DNA of 64,000 nt from Zingiber officinale (Eukaryota > Streptophyta > Magnoliopsida > Zingiberales > Zingiberaceae). Both the position numbers and the translations under genes were made by a program. Numbering within the stretch: the stretch's first letter is position 1; the number at the start of each line of letters is the position of its first letter. The notes under the pieces were generated by a model, which ran no database searches, had not been told where the DNA came from, and worked only from the letters and a program-made list of their open reading frames with translations. Shown piece by piece: positions 22,200 through 33,479 of the stretch. Where the stretch lies: NCBI RefSeq assembly GCF_018446385.1, contig NC_055992.1, forward strand, positions 53,892,799-53,956,798, read 5' to 3'.

Positions 22200-22997
22200 C
22201 TAGTTTGTACGAGGACAGTCCGCTTTCCAATGTCCAGACTGCTTATAGATGAAGCACTTGCCCTTCGGCTTCTTCATTCCAGCTTTCTATCCTGTACTCT
22301 GAGGTTTATTCACCTTCTTTGCTAAAAAGACTTGTTTCTTCTTCTTCTTGCCTTTCGACTTAGAAGTAGAACCATTTTCAAAATAGTGAATCTGAGAATT
22401 GTGACGAAATATTCCTTCTGCTGCCTGTAGTTCTGTCAGAAGTTCCGCCAACATATACTCTCTTTTGTTCATGTTATAGTTTAGGCGGAGCTGCTCAAAA
22501 CTTCTGGGTAGCGTTTGGAAAATTATATCGACCTGGGTTTCCCCATCAATTTCTCCTCCAAGGACTTGTATTTCATTCAGATAAGCCATCATTTTGAGGA
22601 TATGGTCCCTTACGGGTGTCCCCTTAGACATGGTGGCTGTCATTAGCTTTCTCATTGCCTCTTGCCTAGCAGTCCGACTCTGGTGCCCAAAGAGTTCTTT
22701 GAGATTGTTCATTATATCATAAGTTGTTGGTAAATCTTGATGCTGATGTTGCAATACATTTGACATTGATGCCAAAATGTAACATCATGCTATCTCATCA
22801 GCTTTTACCCATTTCTTATGATACTCAATCTCCTCTTGGGTAGAGTCACCGTCAGGTGCATCAGGGCAAGCCTCAGTCAGTACAAACTTATAGCTTTCAG
22901 TAGTAAGAACTATGTCCAGGTTCCTTTTCCAATCAATATAGTTGGGACCAGTAAGTTTGTTCTCTTTCAGTATAATGGCTAGTGGGTTGAAAGTCAT
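22200..22997 (-). pseudogene. Copia gag pseudogene (element A)
   Basis: Starts MTFNPLAIILKENKLTGPN at 22,997 and continues with the UBN2-type capsid region (QHQDLPTTYDIMNNLKELF, RQEAMRKLMTATMSKGTP). A TGA near 22,784 replaces an expected Arg codon, and TAG stops follow at about 22,285 and 22,198. The zinc knuckle reads CFIYKQSGHWKADC, with Tyr where the second Cys should be, so nucleic-acid binding is probably lost. The length fits gag of this type, about 260 residues. This is the only gag of this family in the window; copies C and D have lost theirs. Confidence 0.9.
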
Positions 22998-24022
22998 CCT
23001 AAGAATAAAAAAAATAAACTTTGGTTAAGACTCTAAATTTAGAATAATATTGATCCCTCAAACAATACTATTTTAAATTAACCAACACCTCAAATCACCG
23101 TGAATATTGCATGCCACGTTAGTGTGGACGTATACAAATTCATCATTTGTAAGAGGAGGGTGTGACCCATTAATTTTATTATCTTGTCATCCTAACTTTA
23201 TGACAGAAAATTAAAAGTTGGTTTCATTTTGGTCACACAAGACAATAGCAGTGACTCCGTTGGGGAGGATACTATTGAATGCGTCTAAGTGTATACCATT
23301 ACTTGATACTAAGTCCATTAAATAAGATTGTGCCCCTTCAATTAGAGAAGATCACACGCTCCTAAATAATTTCCTATAACCATCCATAAAAGGAAGTTTG
23401 ATCTAGTGATCCGCAACAAACCCATCCGTTGTTGAGGGAGGCACTCAGAGCCAACACGCAGGCTTGTTGCATCACTTACAAACCAGTAATGGAGACCATG
23501 GGATTTATTAAAATCCCTCTCCCACTTAGTTATTTAAAAATGAGGATTTTTAACCTATCCTAGTATACATCACATGCATATAAACATCACAGTAAATAAA
23601 AGCAATAAATTTGGAAATTAATTTTCCAACTATTATGGCCTTTTCCATCACTGTCTTCAGTATGCTCCAACCCTAGCTGCTGCCATCTTTAGCCACCACC
23701 ATCGGGTCGAGTTGTCGCATCCTTCTTGCTTCTTATTCCGCTGCGCCTCTGGTGCTCCAAAAGTACCACGTCTCGCAAGAATCCGATCCGCGACAAAAAT
23801 AGAATTTTACATATATCGATCCTATATTCCACGAGGGAATGCACATGTATTCTAGATCGAACAAAAAAATATAATTCTAAAAATAATGCAGCTCCTGCTG
23901 TATTTTATACAAACAATCATGCACACAAATAATGCCCTTGACATGTCCAAGGGTCCAATCACACACAATATCAATAAGCCATAATAGTTAGAGCCTACAA
24001 CCAAAGAGTTAGCACATCCTAC
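22998..24022 (-). other. Leader of copia element A
   Basis: Non-coding 5' leader between gag and the primer binding site, cut at 24,022 by element B and resuming at 33,386. Its last five bases CCTAC are the left copy of B's duplication. Pol fragments are not seen here. Confidence 0.82.
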
Positions 24023-25168
24023 TGTTGGATCGTGAAACGTCGATAGAGGGGGGGGGGGGGTGAATATCGATTCGAAAAACAGCGTTAATAAGAGTTAAGC
24101 GCAGCGGAATAATAAAAAACTTAGAAAAACTGAACACGATGTTTTTTACTTCATTCGAAGCCTGTGACGACTCCTACTCGAAGGCCCGTACTCCGTGAGT
24201 ACTTTCGTTGGGCAATCACTAACAGTTCGAAAATGATTACAATTTGAAGTACAGGAATGCTAGCAAAATAAAGAAAATGCCGACAAGAATTAAAGAAAAG
24301 GAAAGGAACGTGTTGTCGGATCTTTGTTAGCATCGCTGGAGCGCAGAGTAGTAGAGCAAGCAGTAGAAGACTTTCTTTTCGTTGTTGTTCTGAAGCTCTC
24401 CTCTGACCCTTCTTTTATATGATGCTCGGGGCGCCCTGGATCCATTCTGGGTGCCCTGGTGGGACGTGACAGGTCCAACCAGTAAGCTCCACGTGGCGAC
24501 GCGCGAGTTTGGATAAAACTTACCTCCGGGCGCCCAGATCCATTCCGGGCGCCTGGACCTCCGGGCGCCCGGATCCCTTTCGGGCGCTCGGACCTCCTAT
24601 TTCCAGGAACTCCTTCTCCTGCAAAATAGAGTTAGTTCGAGGCAAATATATATCCTATAAAACAGATTGTTAGCACAATTAAAGTTCAACAAAGTAATAG
24701 CAAAGAGTATGACTTAGATTCCGTCTTTCCGAGACCGGAATCTAGTCACGATCTTGACTTAGATATCCGAAATGGATCTAAGCCGGATCGACGCCTAATG
24801 TCCCCTTCCCGGGAACGCGTCCTCGCAGTCACTCCCCTCCAGCGACTTACCTCACTTACCTGCCAGACGTTCGGTCAGCCCGTCGACCCATCTGGACTTC
24901 GTGCCAGCTATCCGGTCAGCCCGTCGACCTAGCTGGACTTCTCGCCAAGCGTCCGGTCAGCCCGTCGACCCGCTTGGTCTTCTCGCCAGCTATCCTGTCA
25001 GCCCGTCGACCTAGCTGGGCTTCGTGCCAGACATCCGGTTAGCCCATCGACCTGTCTGGACTTCACCTACACACTTGATCAACAGTGTCAGACGACAACA
25101 AACTAACTTAACCTGATTTGTCATTCATCAAAACCTAGGTTAAATCGTTAATGCTAACCGCACCAACA
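24023..25168 (-). repeat. 3' LTR of SIRE-like element B
   Basis: 1,146 bp. Holds GGGCGCCCGGATCC-type palindromes at 24,520-24,595 and a five-unit hairpin array at 24,862-25,063. A run of 13 G lies at 24,048-24,060. Compared with the other LTR it has about 30 extra bp in the palindrome stretch. Confidence 0.92.
24862..25063. repeat. Five tandem ~40 bp hairpin units in SIRE LTR
   Basis: Each unit is a constant core (CGGTCAGCCCGTCGACC) flanked by arms that differ from unit to unit but mostly stay complementary: CCAGCTA with TAGCTGG, CCAAGCG with CGCTTGG, CCAGACA with TGTCTGG. The second copy is at 33,079-33,281. Confidence 0.82.
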
Positions 25169-25182
25169 ATCCCCCCTTTTTT
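25169..25182 (-). other. Polypurine tract of element B
   Basis: AAAAAAGGGGGGAT on the minus strand, directly against the 3' LTR. Confidence 0.85.
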
Positions 25183-25827
25183 GATGGAATGACAACCTGG
25201 TTAAGTTAGTGAAAACATATGCAAGAAACAACATTCATTTATGTGGTTTTTTAAGTTAGTTTGTATTTTCAAATTGGTTTAGCTAACTTAACCACCTACC
25301 CCTCCCCCTTTGGCATTCATCAGAAATAAGCATGGATTAAGTAAGTATAAACATAGACTTCAGTAAGAAATAATGTCAAGATAATCTGGGGGAGTTTAAA
25401 AGGTAGTTTTACTTTTATTCCTTAAAAAAAACTAAGTCTTGAAAAATAGCTGATTTATAACTTAGTATCTTTGAAAAATAGCTGATTTGAAAAATAGCTA
25501 ATTTTTCAAGTATAGTTTTAAAATTAAGGAAACTGATTTTTAGAAGCTTAAAAAAAACTCTAATTTCCACAATTTTCAGTAACACAACAATTTTTAACAC
25601 TAATTTTTGTAAAATTTAACTTTCAAATCAAATTGTCAAAATTAAGTGAAAACATTCAATTTTCAAAACTAAGTTAGATATAATTTTCAAAATCAAAGAG
25701 GAAAACCCAAAACAACTTAGTTTTATAAGAGTTAGTTTTCAAAAATAAGTTTAAGAAATATTTAAGAAAACATTTTTCAATCACTAACATAAAATGTTGA
25801 AAATATTTGCTAAAAATATTCAAAGCA

Positions 25828-25866
<39 letters not shown>

Positions 25867-26428
25867 AACAAAGGAGTAAAATTCTTTTTCAGAATCAAAT
25901 TTTCAAAAATAAATAGAATTGTACATTTTTAACCACGTTGAGTTTAGACTTTGAAAAAAATAAGATAAAAATTTAATTTGAAATACTGAAGTAGTTTTAT
26001 TTCTCCCCCTGAACCTGACATAAAATCAAATGTCTAACCAGTTTGTTACTGACTGACTTATCAGAAGATAGCAGCTTTCACTTGGTTAGTCAAGTTAAGT
26101 TCAACCTTAACTTGATTAATGTATATTTTGTATTTAACGCCCAGACTTATGTCGATGTACTGAAATAGGCATCTTATGTCTTAGGCAAGTGGCCTATACA
26201 TCTCACCCCTTTCTATGTTCGTCAATCACAAGCAAGGTAAGCCTAGGGTTTTGGTGAGATGCTCAAAACTAGTCCTATGGGTACATGCTTTATAAGGATT
26301 TTGAACTAGTCTAAGGCTAAAAATATATTTAAAAATCTAAAAATAGGAAATTTTTGAAAATGAAATATGTTTTAACCTATAATTTTAGAATAACCATTTT
26401 TGAAAAATATTTTTGAAATTTGAAACTC
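25183..26428 (-). other. 3' non-coding part of element B
   Basis: AT-rich sequence between the RNase H stop and the polypurine tract. SIRE elements often carry an extra envelope-like frame here, but I see no convincing one. It contains a (TA)n run at 25,830-25,863. Confidence 0.7.
25830..25863. repeat. (TA)n microsatellite
   Basis: About 17 uninterrupted TA units. Confidence 0.97.
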
Positions 26429-29400
26429 CTAGTCTATTAAGCACATTCCTAGTTTTCTACGCAAGTTGCTAAATTCACTTTCAGGGAGTGGTTTAGTGAA
26501 TATGTTAGCTAAGTTTGACTTGGACTCAACGTATTTGAGCTCAATGTCACCCTTAGTGACATGATCCCTGATAAAGTGGTGCCTGATTTCAATGTGTTTG
26601 GTTCTTGAATGATGCACTGGATTTTTTGTTAAATTTATTGAGCTAATATTGTCAATTAAAACTTTTACATTTGTGATTTTTAAGTTGAAATCTTTTAAGG
26701 TGTGCATCATCCATAATAATTGGGCTACACATTCTCCTATGGCTATGTATTCTGACTCAGTTGTAGATAGTGCAACACAATGTTGCTTTCTACTAAACCA
26801 GCTAACAAGTGATGGGCCTAGTAGTTGGCATCCACCACTTGTGCTTTTGCGGTCTAATTTGCATCCAGCATAATCTGAATCAGAATATCCTATTAATTCA
26901 AAGCCACTGGTCCTAGGATACCAAATTCCTATGTTTGTTGTTCCCTTAAGATATCTAAAAATCCTTTTGACTTGAGTCAAATGGGATTCTTTAGCACATG
27001 TTTGGTATCTAGCACACATATTAACTGCAAATAAGATATCAGGTCGGCTTGCAGTTAAGTAAAGTAGACTGCCTATTGCACTTCTATAATACTTTAGATC
27101 CACTGGTTTTCCATTTGGGTCATTGTCTAAGATTGTGTTTACTGCCATGGGTGTTTTTATTTCTTTTGTATTTTCCCTTCCGAATTTTTTAAGTAATTCT
27201 TTAGTGTATTTATGTTGATAAATGTAATTTCCTTCATTTGTTTATTTAATTTGAAGTCCTAGAAACTATGTCAATTTTCCTACTAAACTCATTTCAAATT
27301 CTTGTTCCATTAGGTTGATAAATTCTTCTAAAAAGTCTGAGTTAGTTGAACCAAATATTATATCATCTACATATATTTGTGCTATAAATATGTCATTATT
27401 TAGTAATTTAACAAATAAGGTTGGGTCAATTTGACCTTGGTTGAATCCTTTGGATGTTAAGTCAGATGTTAGCCTTTCATACCAAGCCCTGGGTGCTTGT
27501 TTAAGTCCATATAACACTTTCTTTAACTTAAAGACATAATCAGGATGTTCTAGATTTTTAAATCCAGGAGGCTGACCTACATAAACTTCTTCTTTAATCA
27601 GTCCATTAAGAAAAGCTGACTTAACATCCATTTGATATAGTTTGAATCCCTTATGGGCTACATAACTTAGTAACATTCTAATGGATTCTAATCTGGCTAC
27701 TGGGGCATAGGTTTCATCATAATCAAGTCCTTCAACTTGACTGAACCCTTTGGCAACTAGCTTAGCCTTATTCCTAGTAATTTCCCCAGTTTCACTTAAT
27801 TTGTTTCTAAATACCCATTTTGTTTCTATTATTTTCTTATCTTTAGGTGGTGGTACTAGATCCCAAACTTCATTACGCTCAAATTGAGCTACTTCCTCTT
27901 GCATAGCGATGATCTAATCTGGATCAAGTAGGGATTCAGCTACAGTTTTGGGTTTAATTTTTGAAATCAGGGAAATTTGACTTAGGTTCCTAAAGGATGA
28001 TCTGGTCTGAACCCTTAGGTCTGGGTCACCAATTATTTGATCAGTTGGATGGTTAGGGTTGATTCTTATAGTTCTAGGGGGTTGATTTGCTTGAGTGTGT
28101 TCATCTTCTTCATGATCTAGGGATTGATTGGTTTCTTCAGAATTATTATTTTCAACAGGTTGAAGTTGAGTTTGTCCTTGGGTTTCTTCAAATTTTACAT
28201 TTGTGGTTTCCTCGATTTTTAACGTAATTTTATTATATATTTTGTAACCCCTACTGTTTAGAGAATATCTTACAAAAATTCCATTTTCTACTTTAGAGGT
28301 AAATTTTCCTAAGTGTTCTCTAGTATTTAAGATGTAGGCTGGACACCCAAATACTTTAAAATATTTTATGTTGGGTTGTTTGTTATAAAATATTTCAAAG
28401 AAAGTTTTATTATGTCTTTTATTTAATGTTGTTCTATTTTGCACATAGCAGGCTGTACTAACAGCTTCTGCCCAGAAATATTTAGGTAAGTTATATTCAT
28501 TTAACATAGTTCTAGAGGCTTCTAGTAAAGTTCTATTTTTTCTTTCTACAATTCCATTTTGTTGGGGGGTTTTAGGACACGAAAATTCGTGATGGTAGCC
28601 ATTCTCAAGACAGAACTTGTTAAAATTATGATTTTTAAATTCTCCCCCGTTGTCACTCCTAATTCTTTTAATTTTAATACCTTTTTTGTTTTCAATTTGT
28701 TTGCAAAAGTTTGTAAAGATTTCAAAAGTTTCATCTTTATGTTTTAAGAATTTAACCCAAGTAAGCCTAGAATAGTAATCTATTATTACTAAGTAGTATA
28801 AGTTTCCATTTATGGATTTGACCCCATGGGAGTCAAAAAGATCTAAATGTAGAAGTTCTAATATCGAGTTAGTTTGTGGCTGATTGGTTGGTTTGTGAGT
28901 GGATTTTGTTTGTTTACCTTGTTGACAAGCATTACATATGGTTGAATCTAGGTTAGGTAATTTCGGTAAGCCTCTCACTAGTCCATTTAATTTGCTTATA
29001 TTTCTAAAGTTGGTGTGAGACATTCTCCTATGCCATAACCAAGTCTCTTCTTTTTGTGTTAAATAACACTTAATTGAAGAGGTGGTTAAGTTGATAGCAT
29101 AGATGTTGTCTTTTCTAAAACCTTTTAGGCTTATAGTAGGATTATCTAGATGTTTGATTAAACACTCTGTGGATAGAAATTTAACCTTATACCTAGTATC
29201 ACACAATTGACTTATACTCAGGAGATTGTATTTAAAATTCTTGACAAGTAGAACATTTGTAATTATGAAATCTATTTTTAATTCAATATTATCTATTCCG
29301 ATTACCTTGAGTTTGCCATTGTTTCCAAAGGCAACTGTTCCTAAGCTTTTGTAGGTGAGTTGAGTGAACTTGGTGTGATCTCCAGTCATGTGTTTGGAGC

Positions 29401-29430
29401 AATCACTGTCCAAAATCCACTTGGTTTCCT
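26429..29430 (-). pseudogene. SIRE-like pol (element B), nearly intact
   Basis: Protease begins KWILDSDCSKHMTGD near 29,425; the expected active-site triad DSG reads DSD. Integrase (27,914-29,413) has the zinc-binding WHRRMSH and CNAC pairs, HLDLF, RSDNGGEF and VERKNRTLLE, so all three catalytic acidic residues are present. Reverse transcriptase (27,266-27,904) has [13 protein letters not shown] and [11 protein letters not shown]. RNase H (26,429-27,148) has SDSDYAGCKLDRKSTSG, STTESEY and the conserved end FTKPLPESEF. The three pieces are in one frame, separated by TAG at about 27,911 (Trp expected) and two stops between 27,149 and 27,265. Repair of few bases would make it whole, yet as it stands it is not translatable as one protein. 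Confidence 0.94.
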
Positions 29431-30529
29431 ACAATGAGTAGAACTTAAGGTTAGTCTTTTATTTTTAAAATAGTTTTCAGAGTTAATTTAATAAAAAATT
29501 TTAAAGTTAATTTAATTTTTAAATTAGTTTTTAGAGTTAAAATAATAATTTTTAAAGTTTAAAATAAATTTAGTTTTAATTCGAAATTTAATTTAAAATT
29601 CATAATTTTAATTTTAATTCATTTGAAATTTGAAATTTAATTTGAAATTTAATTTTAATTTGAAATTTGAAATTTGAAATTTAATTTTAATTCATTTGAA
29701 ATTTGAAATTTGAAATTCAATTTTAATTTAATGTAATTTGAAATTCAGAATTTAATTTTAATTTATTTGAAATTTGAAATTTAATTCGAAATTTAATTTT
29801 GATCCTTAGTCATCTCACCCGATTTAAGTTTTCAATCAGAGAATCCTATAATTTTGTGAGATGGGTTGGATTTTAATTGTGAAGTTTGGTTTAACTTGTG
29901 TTAGATTCAGGTTTAGCTTTGGTCTCTACAAATAGGCATTCTTCGGATAAACTTCTAAGCTTGGTGAGTCACATGGACGTCATTAGAAGTAACCAACCTT
30001 TCAAGATTTTCCGAATAGTCCTATCCACGGAGCTTAGTACTAAACCTTGGTCTAACTAGTTAGGATTCATTTAAGGGTAGCTTCGGTCAGTTCCACTTGG
30101 CCAAATGCACCAGATCGAAACTATATCTTTCTAGACATGCGATGCCCAAGCTTCCCTAACGTACTATCATCCAAAAACTTCACCAGTACCATGATTCAAG
30201 TTAAACTTGGTCTCCTTTTAACTAATCCTAATTACCCTGCCGGGTTAGTTTGTTTAGGTTACCCTGTCGGGTAAGTTAGTTTAGGTTACCCTGTCGGGTA
30301 AGTTAGTTTTGGAGGTGCCAGCTATTCTAGAGCCTCCCCATGAATTATTGGCCTTTAATTTAAATTTTTGTTTTAGGTTTGTGTCGATTTCTTTTATAGT
30401 TATAATTAACTTGGTGATAATTTATATTTTGTTGAGTTTTAATATGTTTAAATTTTGATTTCTTTGATTTGTGTTTTGGGTTTTGATTTAGTTTATTCGA
30501 GTTTATATAATATATTTTTTCTTTAGGTA
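29431..30529 (-). other. AT-rich spacer between gag and pol of element B
   Basis: Includes a low-complexity run of AATTTGAAATTTAATTT-type repeats (29,560-29,800). This is followed by a stretch shared with element I (ATCTCACCCGATT... near 29,813 and 39,480) and three copies of GTTACCCTGYCGGGT (30,230-30,305). No coding frame is seen. Confidence 0.7.
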
Positions 30530-32044
30530 TGTAATATTGATTAATTCCTACTTACGTGGTCAAACACGCTTTCGGAACCCAAGCTTGATTAGTTGATTTG
30601 TATTGGGTTATTAATGATTTAAAGGTTTTATTTGAGTTCGACTTGTATCCAAGTCCGGTTTTATTATAACATGCTTTTTGATTGTTCAGGATTAGGTCTA
30701 GATTTTTTGATCTTGTAGTGAATTTTTCTAGTATTTCTTTTAAGTTATTAATTTCTGATTTTAATGATGAATTCTCTTCAAGTATTAGATCTTGAGTTGG
30801 ATTTGAATTTCTTATTTGTTCCTTGAGGTCTTGATTTTCCTCAAGGAGTGATTTGTTTTCATTTTCTATTTTAATTAACTTACTATTTAAGCAGAAAATA
30901 ATTTTAAAAAATTTTTGTTTAAATTAAAATGTACCTCATCCGGGTCTTCGGAAACGAGTACGGACTCGTGGCTTGATTCGGGTTCGGATCCGTCTTCATC
31001 TCCCGACTCGTCTTCCGTTTCAGCTTCGCGGGCCATCAGCGCGAGGTGGCTCTGGTGCTTCTGCTCTTCTACCTCCGATTCATCCGAGGAGTCGTCCCAC
31101 GTTGCTTTGAGGGCCTTCTTTTTGGTTGGCTTCGGTTTGTCGAATTTTAGTCTTGGGCATTCGTTCTTGTAGTGCCCCTTTTTATTGCATCCGAAGCACG
31201 TCACGTTCTTTTGTTCCGCGGGAGAACTGATCTTTTGAAGGTCCTTCTTGCTGAAGCTCCTTTTTCTCCTGGTGAACATTTTTCTTACCAGGTTCACCAG
31301 GTGTTCTTCGTCTTCGGAATTTTGATCGGAATCTTCTTCAGATTCAGGCTTGCTCTTCTTTTCTTTGGATGAGCCTGCAAATAAAGCAATACCTTTCTCA
31401 GCTCTAGCATTAGTTTGTTCATGTAATTCTAACTCACAGAAAAGCTCGTCTAATTTTAACTTAGATAGGTTTTTCGAAATTTTGTAGGCATCTACGATTG
31501 ATGCCCACAAGCTATTACGAGGAAAGGCATTTAGTGCGTACCTTATTAAGTCTCTGTTTTCCATCTGGTGGCCTATCGCGTGGAGTCCGTTGAGGACGTC
31601 CTTGATTCTCGCATGCAGTTGACTTACCGTTTCCCCTTCCTGCATTTTTATATTAAATATTTTATTTAAAAGTAGGTCTCTTTTTGTTACCTTTGCATCG
31701 CTCGTTCCTTTGTGTAGCTCGATCAGTTTGTCCCACAATTCTTTAGCGTTTTGATGCGGTCTGACCCGATTCAGCTCTTCTTGTGTTAGGTCGCAGTGTA
31801 GCATGTTGATTGCCTTATTTTCTGTTGATGCCTTTTTCCTCATGTCCGGAGTCCACTGTTCCGGGTATAGTGGATTTCCGGAGTTGTCGACTGGAGTTCG
31901 GTACGCCTTTATGACGCTGAACCATTGATCGTAGTCTGTCTTTAGGTATACCTCCATTCTTTTCTTCCAGTACGAGAAGTCATCCTCGTTGAATAGGGGA
32001 GGACGTACTATGTTGAAGCCTTCTAGTTGGGACATCCTGCACAC
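30530..32044 (-). pseudogene. SIRE-like gag (element B)
   Basis: An open frame of 385 codons (30,887-32,044) begins at MSQLEGF a few codons after the first ATG. It has the UBN2 capsid region (WDKLIELHKGTSDAKV, FPRNSLWASI), a CCHC zinc knuckle at residues 283-296 (CFGCNKKGHYKNEC) and acidic stretches at about 230-250 and 320-365. Past its stop at 30,887 the family's coiled coil continues in another frame (LLEENQDLKEQI, KNLDLILNNQ, then AWVPKACLTT to about 30,530) with one stop, so a frameshift near 30,890 has cut off the tail. Gag forms the particle that packages element RNA. The main frame is intact. Confidence 0.92.
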
Positions 32045-32263
32045 AAGTAAACGACGAAAAAGAATATCCCAAGACTTGGTCTTGGATTAGCAGTGTGGAA
32101 AAAAATAATATGAGTATCTAAATTAGTGTTGCACCAATATCGGTTTAATTGTAACGAAGAAAAATTCCCAAATTAATAGTAAAAATATCAGATTAGAATT
32201 AAGCGTAAAAAAATATTTTCACCCCCTGTCTGATTGGTGGTTGCACCAAATCAGAGCGGTACC
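32045..32263 (-). other. Leader of element B
   Basis: Short non-coding leader between the primer site and the gag start. Nothing else is seen. Confidence 0.75.
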
Positions 32264-32276
32264 TGCTCTGATACCA
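32264..32276 (-). other. Primer binding site of element B
   Basis: TGGTATCAGAGCA on the minus strand, complementary to the 3' end of plant initiator tRNA-Met, 2 bp inside the 5' LTR. Confidence 0.92.
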
Positions 32277-32278
32277 CT

Positions 32279-33385
32279 TGTTGGATCGTGAAACGTCGAT
32301 AGAGGGGGGGGGTGAATATTGATTCAAAAAACAGCATTAATAAGAGTTAAGCGCAGCGGAATAATAAAAAACTTAGAAAAACTAAACACGATGTTTTTTA
32401 CTTCGTTTGGAGCCTGTGACGACTCCTACTCGAAGGCCCATACTCCGTGAGTACTTTCGTTGGGCAATCACTAGCAGTTTGAAAATGATTACAATTTGAA
32501 GTACAGGAATGCTAGCAAAATAAAGAAAATACCGACAAGAATTAAAGAAAAGGAAAGGAACGTGTTGTCGGATCTTTGTTAGCGTCGCTGGAGCGCAGAG
32601 CAGTAGAGCAAGCAGTAGAAGACTTTCTTTTCATTGTTGTTCTGAAGCTCTCCTCTGACACTTCTTTTATATGATGCTCGGGGTGCCCTGGATCCCTTCC
32701 GGGCGCCCTGGTGGGAAGTGGCAGGTCCAACCAGTAAGCTCCACGTGGCGACACGCGAGTTTGGATAAAACTTACCTCCGGGCGCCCGGATCCCTTCTGG
32801 GCGCCCGGACCTCCTATTTCCAGGAACTCCTTCTCCTGCAAAATAGAGTTAGTCCGAGGCAAATATATATCCTGTAAAATAGATTGTTAGCACAATTAAA
32901 GTTCAACAAAGTAATAGCAAAGAGTATGACTTAGATTCTGTCTTTCCGAGACCGGAATCTAGTCACGATCTCGATTTAGATATCCGAAATGGATCTAAGC
33001 TGGATCGACGCCTGATGTCCCCTTCCCGGGAACGCGTCCTCGCAGTCACTCCCCTCCAGTGACTTACCTCACTTACCTGCCAGACATTCGGTCAGCCCGT
33101 CGACCCGTCTGGACTTCGTGCCAGCTACCCGATCAGCCCGTCCATCTAGTTGGACTTCTCGCCAAGCGTCCGGTCAGCCCGTCGATCCGCTTGGTCTTCT
33201 CGCTAGCTATCCGATCAGTCCGTTGACCTAGCTGGGCTTCGTGTCAGACAACCGATCAGCCCGTCGACCTGTCTGGACTTCACCTACACACTTGATCAAC
33301 AGTGTCAGACAACAACAAACTAACTTAACCTGATTTGTCATTCAATAAAACCTAGGTTAAATCGCTAATGCTAACCGCACCAACA
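32279..33385 (-). repeat. 5' LTR of SIRE-like element B
   Basis: 1,107 bp. Differs from the 3' LTR at about 4-5% of bases in the parts I compared, almost all transitions, plus one 30-bp length change in the GGGCGCCC palindromes. Confidence 0.92.
33079..33281. repeat. Five-unit hairpin array, second copy
   Basis: Counterpart of 24,862-25,063. The first unit here has fully paired arms, CCAGAC with GTCTGG. Confidence 0.8.
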
Positions 33386-33465
33386 CCTACTACTATCCTG
33401 CCTAAATTATGTATGACATGTGCATAACCTATTTGAATTCTAAAAATACACAGAGGCAAACCCTA
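33386..33465 (-). other. Leader of copia element A, second part
   Basis: Continues the leader cut at 24,022. The first five bases CCTAC are the right-hand duplication of element B. Confidence 0.82.
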
Positions 33466-33477
33466 GCTCTGATACCA
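33466..33477 (-). other. Primer binding site of copia element A
   Basis: TGGTATCAGAGC on the minus strand, initiator tRNA-Met type, 2 bp inside the 5' LTR. Confidence 0.92.
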
Positions 33478-33479
33478 AT

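Larger units (their letters stand above)
24023..33385 (-). mobile_element. SIRE-like copia element B, near complete
   Basis: Both LTRs begin TGTTGGATCGTG and end GCACCAACA, flanked by perfect 5-bp duplications CCTAC at 24,018-24,022 and 33,386-33,390. The empty site is preserved in relatives (around 36,525 and, on the other strand, 48,835). Order on the minus strand: LTR, primer site, gag, AT-rich spacer, protease, integrase, reverse transcriptase, RNase H, long 3' non-coding part, polypurine tract, LTR. The pol sequence resembles the SIRE lineage. Only a few stops and one frameshift break the coding regions. Confidence 0.95.

Noticed and set aside
24862-25063. CRISPR-like look of repeats with variable pieces between
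   Set aside because: Plant LTR context, only five units, and the variable parts are arms of hairpins, not spacers.
25183-26428. Envelope-like gene expected in some SIRE elements
   Set aside because: Only short AT-rich frames are present, with no signal peptide or membrane pattern that I trust.
30915-31172. 85-codon plus-strand Ser-rich frame
   Set aside because: It is the antisense shadow of the acidic stretch of gag in element B.
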